This document shows, piece after piece, positions 1-7,908 of a stretch of DNA of 14,462 nt. The notes below the pieces were generated by a model. It did no database searches. It was not told the origin of the DNA and saw nothing but the letters and a program-made list of their open reading frames with translations. Source of the DNA: Chromera velia (Eukaryota; Sar; Chromeraceae); assembly GCA_018398765.1 (NCBI GenBank), contig JAHBMJ010005852.1, forward strand, positions 49,120-63,581. The letters run 5' to 3'. The position numbers and the translations under genes were made by a program. Position 1 is the first letter of the stretch. The number at the start of each line of letters is the position of its first letter.

Positions 1-79
1 AGAATAATATGAATTCGGTCACTACACTGCAGTTTTTCGCCCTCGACTTAGGCTTTAACAAATGAAATGAGTTTTTCAC

Positions 80-2530
80 CTGACTAGGTTGACCCAAGAG
101 CACTTCTTCAGAATTGTTGAGAGACAGGTGCCCTTGTTCACAGTCACTTTGGTGATGTCTCTCTCGATATCCAGCGAGACCCTCCCGCCGTTCACTGTGA
201 CAGGGAGAAGCTCGATCACCCCGGCTCTCTGCTGAGCTCCAACTCCCTGGAAGGGGTCTTTCTTGTCGTGCATAACAAGCTTTGCCCCCTTATAGTCGGA
301 ACCACCCCCGACTCCTCTGCGATACCCCCACAGCACCACCCACAACGGCTGCCCTTGGTCTAAGATCTGCACAACTGACCCTCTGCAGAAGCAATTTGGG
401 TCGAGAGTGGGATGCACACTGCCTCCTTCCTTCACAATCTCCAAGGACGAAAGAGCATCCAGCACGCTCCTTGGGGTTGTCTGTCTGTCTGTGAGGCTCC
501 AACTCCGAGGACAACCGACACTCTTGGGATTGAAAGAACACAATCACAACAACAGAGCATTTGGAAATGATGGGATAGTATATCCGGGGTCCGATCTGAC
601 AGACCTGGCAAATGTCCCGCAAATGGTCTATCTCCTCCCCCTTCAGATTCCCGTTCTTGTAGAGACATGCCCCCAACACAATCTCCTCGCATTCCGCCAG
701 GTCATGACACACCACCAAAGCAACAGTAATGAACTGGGCTAGCTTGTCGTCCTCAAACAGATCCAACGGATCGTACACTGCAACAAACTGTTCCTCCTTC
801 ACCCCCCCAAACCAGAGCTTGAGCGTCTGGTGGTAGACCATTCCTTTCCTGTTCTTCGAGGCGTCAAGCAGCAAAGACAACGCATACACCCCCCCCTCAG
901 AGCAAGAGGAGGTTTGCTACAAAAAAGTGCAACCCCTCGCTTAAGTCTCTCTACCACTTTCGCCTTGGTCGTGTCAAACAGGTTGTCGACCGCACCCTCC
1001 ATCTTCTTCTTAGACTGGTCGAAGTACTTTTTGTTCACAGCAACCAAGTCTGCAAGCAGCGGGTGAAATCGAAGGCACACAAGAATAAGGTGAAAAAAAG
1101 AAGAAAAAAAAAAAAATGAGACGGGAGGAAGACAAAACAAAACTTGACAATGGAAATCGGATGTGAAAATCACCAGCCTAAAGAGAATTTTTACGGGGGA
1201 CGAAAGCAAGGATTGAGGAGAAAAGGAAAAAGAGATAAAAAAGGGAGGGAGGGCAAATGTCAGAAAGGGGTGACTGACTGTCTCGCAACTCCTTTCAGAC
1301 TCTGTCACCTCCTTCTGCACAGAGGACGTACATACATGCACTCCACCGTTCTCCCAAGGGAGCATTCTTGTGACCAAGCACCCGTGCTGTGAAACACTTT
1401 GCAAGATCAAGAAATGCCGTGTTGTTGATTAGCCCCTTCATGTGCAGGTCACAGAAGTCGATCAGAAAGCGGTCCTGGACGATGTAGCCTAAGCGGGTGT
1501 TCAGCTCAAGCATCTTTGTGTGGTCCTTCAGGAGTGCTACTCTCACTTTGAGTTTGGGCAGCTCGGCGGAGTATAAGGCATTGTCGTAGTGACTCACACT
1601 GCTAATGTGCTTCACCTCCTTGTCGTACAGGCTCTGCAGGTGAGCAATTTGATCTGCCGAAGCCCTATCGCACCTCAACTTCAGGAGGTCCTCGTGGTGA
1701 GTGAACTTGTACTTCTCTAACACCTCCTCCACCTCTCCAAAAAACAAAAGACTGTCCTTCTGCTTGTGCAGGGGGTTCTTGTCGGCCTTGACCTCCTGGA
1801 GCTCTTTACACTCAGATGAAAGATGCCACTTCGTATGAGAAAGGGGGCCAGAGGAGAAGTTGAGGTGCGCTTTCTCCTTCACAGGCACAAAAGGGCAGTT
1901 CGCTGCGTGGATGGTGTCCTGGAAGTCCAGGACCCGGGGGTGGTTGTTGTACTGAAGCTGTTCCATGTTGAACTTGGTGGAATATTTTTTCTTCAATTTG
2001 AGGTACTTCACCTGCTCGTCCAGATTCTTCAGCTTCGTGTTCTTGGCAGCAAACATACAGAGCCCATAACACCTATCAGGTGGGTGGACAGGTTCAAGAG
2101 GAGCTTGTTGATCTCCTCCCCCAGCCTAGTTCCCAGGCAGCAGAGGGTCAACTCGTCCAGGGTTGACTGCAGCTGCAGCTTTGGGCTTTTCCTGCTTAAA
2201 AAATGCACCGAGCCTCGTCTGTGTCTTAAAATTTTATAGTGCAAAAAGGTGGCTCCCCTCATGAATGTGTCCCTCAGCATCCCCCTTCTTGTTGGTGTGG
2301 TAGATCTCATACAGATTGTCAGCGCGCCTCAGCAGAAACTGCTTGCCACAAGGCTTGCAGCTTGCCTCCACGCGTTTCTGGCCCTTATACATAACGGTTT
2401 TAAGGGTGATCTTGTTCTTTGACAGAAGCTCTTGATCCTCTACAGAAAGCTGGATCTGTGGGTCTGACATACCAGTTTTTGCTTTTTTTTCAGGAGGCTC
2501 TTCCCCGCCATTTCGAGAATCACCAGGCAT
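80..2530 (-). CDS. multi-exon gene, unknown function, 3' end outside window
   Basis: I do not recognise the protein. Suggested exons (minus strand) are 2530-2313, 2191-2059, about 1951-1336, 1049-888, 777-605 and 522-80; every junction with both sites placed keeps the reading frame. The start is the ATG at 2530-2528; an in-frame TGA at 2542-2540 lies just upstream. About 580 residues fall in the window. The N-terminus is polar and basic (PPEKKAKTG, possible nuclear signal), followed by a CKPCGKQF segment that could hold half of a zinc site. Exon 2 encodes a leucine-rich amphipathic stretch, exon 3 charged and partly coiled-coil-like sequence, and exon 6 a hydrophobic beta-rich segment (GSVVQILD, PLWVVLWGY). 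No signal peptide is seen. The ORF appears to stop at TGA 76-78, but that TGA overlaps an excellent donor (CAG|GTGAAA at 79), so coding probably continues beyond the window. Splicing and coding nature are inferred from sequence alone; function is open. Confidence 0.65.
523..604 (-). other. predicted intron 5 (82 nt)
   Basis: The donor is CAG|GTCTGT at 604. The acceptor ends at 523 (TTTCAATCCCAAG) behind a T-rich stretch. Both sides are phase 0. A change of reading frame is required in this interval in any model. Confidence 0.5.
778..887 (-). other. predicted intron 4 (110 nt)
   Basis: The donor GTATGC at 887 pairs with the acceptor TTTGTTGCAG ending at 778, with matching phase (one plus two bases). 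The alternative is no intron here. A one-base error in the G8 run at 889-897 would then join the two frames directly, and the ORF that starts YALSLLLDASKNRK would be coding. The sequence cannot decide between these. Confidence 0.45.
1050..1335 (-). other. predicted intron 3 (286 nt)
   Basis: The donor is GTATGT at 1335. The acceptor GCTTGCAG ends at 1050 and follows a long pyrimidine tract (about 1084-1116 on the complementary strand). Exon 3 leaves one base and exon 4 supplies two, so the frame is kept. This is the best-supported intron in the gene. Confidence 0.65.
1952..2058 (-). other. predicted intron 2, acceptor uncertain
   Basis: The donor GTATGT at 2058 is strong and leaves phase 0. 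Several phase-0 acceptors fit the downstream frame: CAG ending at 2012, 1958, 1952 or 1919. I list 1952 (TTCAG, 107 nt) because its size matches the other short introns. A frame change is certainly needed between exons 2 and 3. The coordinate of the 3' splice site is not certain. Confidence 0.4.
2192..2312 (-). other. predicted intron 1 (121 nt)
   Basis: The donor is GTATGA at 2312 and the acceptor TTTTTTAAGCAG ends at 2192. Exon 1 leaves two bases (CT) and exon 2 supplies one (G), rebuilding a Leu codon and keeping the frame. Without splicing, exon 1 reads on to a TAA at 2234 through a His-rich stretch (GHIHEGSHLF). An unspliced short form is therefore possible. Confidence 0.55.
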
Positions 2531-2542
2531 GTTTTTGAGTCA

Positions 2543-2966
2543 AAAAAAAACAACCACCTTAAGGGGACTCTGTCAGACAATGCGCGAGACGGTTTGGGTG
2601 AGGCATGAACTACTAAAATCACCAGAAATTGCAATGCAGACCATACCAGACAAGGAAAGAATGGGCAGGACAGACCAGGACAGCAAAGCTCCCGCTAACC
2701 CTGTAAGCAAGTAGAGTATGACAGTAAAGAACAGCTGGGCGCTGAGTGTGAGTCCATTGAGTTGATTGAAGTATCATATTCTTTCAGTGTGACTTGGAGA
2801 CGGCAATTGGAGACGGCAGAGTCGACCGCTTAAAACGAACCCTGGTTTTGTTAGGAGGTCGGGCCGCCGCCGTAAAAACCTCCGGGGTTGTTTGATTTGG
2901 GCCCGCGAGCTCTGGACGCCGCCGCCAAAAACAGTAGGGGTTCCAAATAGGACAAGGGGGGTGATA
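2543..2966. other. 5' flank of the spliced gene, no gene seen
   Basis: This stretch lies upstream of the minus-strand ATG and should hold that gene's promoter and 5' UTR, but I see no clear TATA box or initiator. Between about 2860 and 2945 there is a GC-rich patch with two diverged copies of a CGCCGCCG...AAAAAC motif, each followed by GGGGTT. Confidence 0.4.
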
Positions 2967-2978
2967 NCCCCCCCCCCC
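2967..2978. other. undetermined base (N) plus C11 homopolymer
   Basis: Base 2967 is N and is followed by eleven C residues. This is a typical sequencing or assembly weak point. The homopolymer directly precedes the first copy of the 85-bp repeat, and the second copy is likewise preceded by an interrupted C run. Confidence 0.9.
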
Positions 2979-3064
2979 AAAATGAAAAAATACGTTATGC
3001 GAGTGCGTGTGATCTCAGGGCTTCTCAGCTGATTTCAGCAGAGCTGAGCTGCCCCCCGAGGCAA
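2979..3064. repeat. 85-bp dispersed direct repeat, copy 1
   Basis: The copy begins AAAATGAAAAAATACG and ends GCCCCCCGAGGC. It shares nearly all bases with 3394-3480 in the same orientation, including a short inverted repeat CTCAGCT (3024-3030) / AGCTGAG (3042-3048). It may be a fragment of an unnamed interspersed repeat family. Confidence 0.85.
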
Positions 3065-3104
3065 CGAGATACACCCAACCAGTTGGGTGAGTGCCTCGGG
3101 GGGC
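3051..3104. repeat. two-tier hairpin with 13-bp perfect outer arms
   Basis: The outer arms GCCCCCCGAGGCA (3051-3063) and TGCCTCGGGGGGC (3092-3104) are perfectly complementary. An inner stem ACCCAAC (3073-3079) / GTTGGGT (3082-3088) has a two-base loop. The outer right arm is not preserved after the second copy of the repeat. No function can be assigned. Confidence 0.8.
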
Positions 3105-3244
3105 CTTTTAGGGGGTCCGCAAATTTGATTGATGCGCACCATCGGGGGCTTAGGTATGTCTTATGCAGGTGCATACATGGGGCGGGGGCCACGGCAATGC
3201 GTATAAAGTATGCTTTTCAGGTTTGCACGAGCATGCACTTGTAA

Positions 3245-3336
3245 CTCCGTGTGAGTTACTTGAGGGGCACGCATATGTGTGAAGCAATTAATGTATATGT
3301 GCGATCACGGCTCCGTGCGAGTTATTTGAGAGGCAT
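3245..3336. repeat. pair of short direct repeats
   Basis: CTCCGTGTGAGTTACTTGAG (from 3245) recurs from 3311 as CTCCGTGCGAGTTATTTGAG, 66 bp downstream, with GGCACGCAT and GGCATATT continuing after them. The differences in the shared 20-mer are C/T only. It is a local diverged duplication. Confidence 0.75.
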
Positions 3337-3393
3337 ATTTTAGAATTTGGGTGACACCGTGATAGACGGAGATAGAAGCGACCCCCCCAGCCC

Positions 3394-3480
3394 AAAAAAT
3401 GAAAAAATGCGTTATGCGAGTGCGTGTGATCTCAGGGCCTCTCGGCTGATCTCAGTAGAGCTGAGCTGCCCCCCGAAGCG
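3394..3480. repeat. 85-bp dispersed direct repeat, copy 2
   Basis: This is the same unit as 2979-3064, beginning AAAAAATGAAAAAATGCG and ending GCCCCCCGAAGCG. The inner stem keeps its pairing potential: CTCGGCT against AGCTGAG changes one pair to a G-T/G-U type. The sequence after the unit diverges. Confidence 0.85.
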
Positions 3481-3532
3481 ATAGTTTGGTCGAGGTACGC
3501 CTATATCAGGGCCCTGTGCCTCGGTTTTTATT

Positions 3533-3695
3533 CAATATTACCCTCCCGTGCACCCTACGAAATTGCGTGACATTTCAACGTCAGCTCAACGTCAGCTTAG
3601 CGTATCATGTTTCACGCATGCATGTAGGTGGGATCTAGTGGGATCTATGCGGATCCATGGCGGTGTAGTCAATATTACCTCCCCATGCACCCTAT
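3533..3695. repeat. 26-bp direct repeat pair and 10-bp triplication
   Basis: A CAATATTACC...TGCACCCTA segment occurs at 3533-3558 and 3670-3695 with a few mismatches. Between them, GGATCTAGTG, GGATCTATGC and GGATCCATGG (3631-3660) form a diverged 10-bp tandem triplet. No coding signal is seen. Confidence 0.65.
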
Positions 3696-3699
3696 TACC

Positions 3700-4156
3700 C
3701 CAGCTATACCTACTATACCGTAAGTACCCCTTTAGAGCCTCTCTTCCTACTACAATCAGAAAGACGCTCGAAAGAGAGGTAGAACAAAGCTTTCAAGAAA
3801 AAAAATGAGGTAGAAATGGCTAAGATTGGTGGTGGTGTTTATTTTTTGTCTGACTTACGAAATAACCGGTTCTGTTTCCTCTCAGTTCTACCCAGATCCT
3901 TGGTGTTCAATCAGTTCACATTTAGTAGTCCCTTCTGTGTACGGCCATCAGAGCCTTACGTCTATCTGCGTCCCTGCCTTTTGGGATTGATGTTGTGGTA
4001 GATGGACGGAGGAGGAGCTTCTACACCTCTGGCATGATACCTCTAGCCTTTGTCCGTTGTTGTCCGGAATGGAACTCCCTGGAGCCCCCTGTTTCATTTC
4101 TCTAGGTAACACGGTGGTTTCTCTGGAATGTGGGCCTCCGCTTCTGTCGCTTACCG
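3700..4156. other. intergenic, nothing recognised
   Basis: Only short ORFs occur here (at most 86 codons in the general area), without recognisable domains. I see no RNA gene and no repeat shared with the rest of the window. Confidence 0.5.
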
Positions 4157-4203
4157 TACACATCTGGTCCCGATCCATACGACAATCATGGGGGTAACAT
4201 GCC
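4157..4203 (+). repeat. 47-bp inverted repeat, left arm
   Basis: The sequence starting TACACATCTGGTCCCGAT is the reverse complement of 7771-7817 with one mismatch (C/T) over 47 bases. The arms lie about 3.6 kb apart and enclose both TIR modules. It could be a pair of copies of one repeat family or the ends of a foldback structure. Confidence 0.9.
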
Positions 4204-4290
4204 CTATCATGACCCCCATGATGACCCCATGATGCTTTCTCCTATCCCGGACTCATGGGGGCTTCATTCCGAACACATCCCGAACTCATG
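4185..4290. repeat. cluster of CATGGGGG/CCCCCATG motifs
   Basis: ATCATGGGGG (4185-4194) pairs with CCCCCATGAT (4213-4222). Further ATGACCCCATGATG and ACTCATGGGGG/ACTCATGGGAG copies follow up to about 4290. The same motif returns at 7750-7790. It forms local hairpins and looks like the end of a dispersed repeat rather than coding sequence. Confidence 0.65.
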
Positions 4291-4583
4291 GGAGCACAGG
4301 TTCAACATGACGCAAGCGAGTCACCAAGGTGGCAAGAAGTGTTTTTGAGCACTAGATAGATCCCCGAGTTCGATCCGCCATGCAAACAAAGCCCGGCAAC
4401 CATACAGGCCCAGCAAGCGCCCTTCTTCACAAAGCTAGCCCCCTGCCCGAACAGAACGAGCGCGCAAGCAAGAGAAGAAAACTTCTGAATGCATCTAGAA
4501 GCGGCAAGAAAGGGGAAGCCGCTAGTAGATGGGCATTCTGTCCTGTTCTGGACGCAAAGTATGAAGGCCGATCGAGTATACAT

Positions 4584-5068
4584 AAGCCCCTGCCCTTGAA
4601 TTTTGTACGCACGATCTGGCTGTAGCTCTGTATTGATACATTTTTTTTTAATTGTTTTTTTTTGCAAAAAAAAAAATGGTTGCTTCAAGGTGGATCCCTA
4701 TTGATTTTGCCCTATAAAAGGTTTTATCACGAAAACGACGCAAAAAAAACATAATTTATGGACCAACAGCCCAGCCACAACCTGTCTCCATGGTCTTTAT
4801 GATCGAAGGTGGGCGTCTGACGTCTACGGAAAATCATAGTGATTAAAGAAAATTTGGTCCAGAACAGAAAACCAGTAGATCAATATTTTTTTTAAGATTA
4901 ATCAGTCATATGAGATAGAGTTTATCTCTCAGCATTGTTATCATATATAAAAGTATAAAGCCTACTCATATATACTTACATAGCCCACCATGTATAAAAC
5001 CTAAGTTCAAAATATTATGATCATAATTTTATGTATTTTGACCATACAAAATTCAAGGGCAGAGGCTT
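4584..5068 (+). mobile_element. MITE-like module with terminal inverted repeats, copy 1
   Basis: The 485-bp module has inverted ends. The left end reads AAGCCCCTGCCCTTGAATTT and the reverse complement of the right end reads AAGCCTCTGCCCTTGAATTT, with matching continuing to about 25 bp. The interior is AT-rich, has no meaningful ORF, and contains long T and A runs. A second copy at 6184-6684 is over 97% identical outside one 15-bp indel. Non-autonomous DNA transposons (MITEs) have this design, but no transposase is present and no clean target-site duplication is visible. Similarity to copy 2 continues past the core ends in an unexpected inverted arrangement (see findings). Confidence 0.8.
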
Positions 5069-5095
5069 TGGCAATCCTAAACTCTAAAAGCAAAT

Positions 5096-5465
5096 TATTG
5101 ATTGATAGAGAGTAGATGAAACGAAAATAATACTATAGGAGGACTAGGAGGTATTTTATCTATCATTTAAGAAATTATTTGAAAAAGCGACAATTTCTTT
5201 TAAAATGGCCAAAAATTAGTTCTATGGTGTTCAAATCAAGGTTTAACCACTCGGTAAGCACAATACATCACACTGTCAGTCAAAATTGAGCACTCAAATG
5301 CATATTGCCTCTACGCTGCGTTTGTTTCCCACCTTCTCCTGGGCAACTTTTCAACTAGTTCAGGGGGATTCTTTATATGCGTCTATATGTCCTCTGAGCT
5401 TTAAAAAACAGTTGCACTAAGTTTTTTCTTTTGTACCCCTCCACTCTGCATATCTATGCTTGCAA
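5096..5465. other. AT-rich intergenic, nothing recognised
   Basis: This lies between the first TIR module and the microsatellites. I see no credible ORF, RNA gene or repeat. Confidence 0.5.
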
Positions 5466-5563
5466 CTCTTTCTTTCTTTCTTTCTTTCTTTCACGTACTC
5501 ACTCATTCACTCAGCGACTCTTCTCTCTCTTATCTCTCTCCTCGATATCTCTCTCTCTCATAC

Positions 5564-5640
<77 letters not shown>

Positions 5641-5672
5641 TACATACACACATACACATACACACACATAAG
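5466..5672. repeat. compound microsatellite (CTTT)n-(TC)n-(CA/CATA)n
   Basis: A CTTT run (about 5466-5492) is followed by TC-rich sequence (5517-5559) and a long CA tract with CATA interruptions (5561-5670). Every ORF reading through it (poly HTHT, VCVC) is a product of the repeat and not a gene. Confidence 0.95.
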
Positions 5673-5718
5673 AAAAGATCTTTTAATTCTTCCTGCAGGA
5701 AGAATTAGAAGATCTTTT
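5673..5718. repeat. 46-bp spacerless near-perfect palindrome
   Basis: The left arm starts AAAAGATCTTTTAATTC and the centre is TCCTGCAGGA at 5695/5696. The arms match at 22 of 23 positions with no loop between them. It directly abuts the CA microsatellite and can extrude as a cruciform. Confidence 0.9.
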
Positions 5719-5723
5719 GATGT

Positions 5724-5749
5724 ATTCATTCATTCATCATTCATTCATC
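5724..5749. repeat. (TCAT)n microsatellite
   Basis: There are about six TCAT units with a one-unit interruption, just after the palindrome. Confidence 0.85.
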
Positions 5750-6155
5750 TACTCTTCTTTCACTCAGTAAACAAGAATGAACAAAACCTTTTCCGGACAA
5801 GACTGATTGATTCAAACACAATCTATTCTAGAAACGCTCTCACGAGATCCTTTGGCAGCATTGAAAGGTTGCCTGAGTGGTCTTGTCTTCGATTATGATC
5901 ATCATCAGACCTATGGTTATACCCCCACTGATAAGTACTCTTTGCTCATTGAAGCAACGAAGCAATGTCATCGTAGCTCCATTTTTTTACATCTCTCAAT
6001 TCCTAAATCAACTTAGTTCCATTAACAGCTCAATTCTCAGTTATACCAATAAAGCGTCTTAATCTCAACTTTGACTTGCAATGCTTATTCCCTCTCACCT
6101 TGACCTCTTTTCTGAGAAATCAAGCAAACAACACACATCACATACGTTTTGAGAA
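5750..6155. other. intergenic, nothing recognised
   Basis: This stretch lies between the TCAT repeat and the second TIR module. Only short ORFs occur, none with recognisable features. Confidence 0.5.
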
Positions 6156-6183
6156 AATTGACTTTTAAGGTTTAGGGTCACCA

Positions 6184-6684
6184 AAGCCCTTGCCCTTGAA
6201 TTTTGTATGCACGATCTGGCTGTAGCTCTGTATTGATACATTTTTTTTTAATTGTTTTTTTTTGTTAAAAAAAAAAATGGTTGCTTCAAGGTGGATCCCT
6301 ATTGATTTTGCCCCATAAAAGGTTTTATCACGCGCGCGGTGCGCGCGAAAACGACGCAAAAAAAACATAATTTATGGACCAACAGCCTAGCCACAACCTG
6401 TCTCCATGGTCTTTATGATCGAAGGTGGGCGTCTGACGTCTACAAAAAATCATAGTGATTAAAGAAAATTTGGTCCAGAAGAGAAAACCAGTAGATCAAT
6501 ATTTTTTTTAAGATTAATCAGTCATATGAGATAGAGTTTATCTCTCAGCATTGTTATCATGTATAAAAGTATAAAGCCTACTCATATATACTTACATAGC
6601 CCACCATGTATAAAATCTAAGTTCAAAATATTATGATCATAATTTTATGTATTTTGACCGTACAAAATTCAAGGGCAGAGGCTT
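6184..6684 (+). mobile_element. MITE-like module with terminal inverted repeats, copy 2
   Basis: This 501-bp module is in the same orientation as the one at 4584-5068. About a dozen substitutions separate the copies, nearly all transitions. It carries a 15-bp GC-only insertion (GCGCGCGGTGCGCGC, about 6332-6346) that is absent from copy 1. The left TIR reads AAGCCCTTGCCCTTGAATTT and the right end ...AAGGGCAGAGGCTT. No ORF of interest lies inside; the minus-strand 67-codon reading frame is an accident of the repeat. Confidence 0.8.
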
Positions 6685-6890
6685 ATATATCGATCTGGCT
6701 TTCAAAGTTTTGAAATTGAAAGACGCAGAAAGCCTTTTCCACCCTTTGCAACACAAAGACCAGCTTGTAGGAAGGTCTTTGAAAGGTTGGATGGCTTTCC
6801 GTTTCGACTGGCTTGCAATCTGCTTCCAGATTGAAGCCTGCTCACTTCAGACAGAAGCTGTAAAGTCAGACAGACTGACAATCTGATTGC

Positions 6891-6908
6891 ATGCATACAT
6901 GTATGCAT
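6891..6908. repeat. 18-bp perfect palindrome
   Basis: ATGCATACATGTATGCAT is its own reverse complement. Two copies of CAACACTTCGAT follow at 6921 and 6945. It may be a protein-binding site or a chance event. Confidence 0.6.
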
Positions 6909-7740
6909 CGCAAATTCGTGCAACACTTCGATCGACGCATGCAAACAACACTTCGATGCACGCTTCAAAATCGGCTCCGCGAAAGCTCAAAATGAGCTCA
7001 ACAAGATATACATTCATTCACACCCAGTCTGAATTGTTCTCGATGCACAGAAGTGGCTGGGAAGCAGGTCCTTCCTAGTCCTTCCAGTAAACTGGCACAG
7101 TTCTCTTTCTACAAGACCCATGGACTCTGTTCTGTGTCTGGATTTCACCTTTTGCTTTGGTTGTTGAGATATGAGACCCTTTCGATGGGTCGAGTGTGGC
7201 CTCATCTCGAGATGGAGTGAGCAACACCTGTCTGCCCCTCCAGCAGCACCTTTGTGACACCGAGTAGGCTTCTTGCTCTCTCCCCCGCCATGCTGGGCAA
7301 CGTGTCTTCCTTGTTGCTTTGCAATGCAGCCGGCTGCAGCCAACTTGGATGCTTCTGGGATTTGTTTGTAGGGCTGAAGGATGTGTTGCGTTCTTATGGG
7401 AGCGTCTGTGCGGATGGCGAGCAAAGAGCCCCCAGGTCTACCCAGAAGCTGTCCCAACTGGGTCATTCGCTACAGTTAAGGTCAGTTCAGTGATATGCAT
7501 CTGTTATGCTCGTTGAATGCAGGTTCCAAACACCTGAGAGGAGCGGGACCCCTTCGGTGTCTGCACATACTGGTGAGTCGGAGGGATGTGGTCAGACTGG
7601 ATGCATAACTAACAGACCTTGTGTCAAAATCATCCCGGAAAGTGTCACCCAAAGCTAAAAAATGAAAGAGCATGGCTTAGAACACCTTCGGGAGCAGTCT
7701 CGCCCTCTAATTCCGGTAGATGAAAACGATGATGAAAAAT
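6909..7740. other. intergenic, no supported gene
   Basis: ORFs of up to 150 codons exist on the minus strand (7466-7014), but composition is low in hydrophobic cores, no domain is recognisable, and overlapping ORFs of similar quality occur on the plus strand. I would not annotate a gene. Confidence 0.5.
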
Positions 7741-7770
7741 CCTATCCCGGGGTCATGCCCCCATCAAATC

Positions 7771-7817
7771 GGCATGTTACCCCCATGATTGTCGTATAGA
7801 TCGGGACCAGATGTGTA
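7771..7817 (-). repeat. 47-bp inverted repeat, right arm
   Basis: This is the partner of 4157-4203 with one mismatch. Just upstream, CCTATCCCGG..TCATG (7741-7755) also matches 4241-4255, but in direct orientation. The element has therefore been rearranged, or its ends are themselves palindromic. Confidence 0.9.
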
Positions 7818-7908
7818 GCTTGTCGTCGCTTGTCTGGCTGGTGTTATCCTCGACTCCAGCTTCAAAGGGAGAGTCATTGCAACGATTGTGTTGATGGAAG
7901 TCCCTTCG

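Noticed and set aside
76-640. Ski2/Mtr4-like helicase (VVVIVFFQSQEC and GSVVQILD..PLWVVLWG resemble motif IV and the arch KOW domain)
   Set aside because: Walker, DExH, V and VI motifs are absent, and part of the resemblance falls in a predicted intron. Likely coincidence.
2234-2330. His-rich extension of exon 1 as the second half of a zinc finger
   Set aside because: The spacing does not fit C2H2 or BED patterns, and a phase-matched intron with a GTATGA donor covers it. It is kept only as an alternative.
4330-4376. tRNA-like A box (TGGCAAGAAG) and B box (AGTTCGATCC), possible SINE head
   Set aside because: The spacing of about 36 bases is too short, and no cloverleaf stems can be formed.
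4380-4625. Plus-strand ORF with a basic KRRK motif
   Set aside because: Its end runs into the TIR of the repeat module. It has no recognisable features apart from the basic patch.
5431-5898. 155-codon ORF with poly-HT tract
   Set aside because: It is caused by the CA/TC microsatellite; overlapping frames on both strands are equally open.
7014-7466. 150-codon minus-strand ORF
   Set aside because: No domain, implausible composition and equally long ORFs on the opposite strand. No splice or context support.
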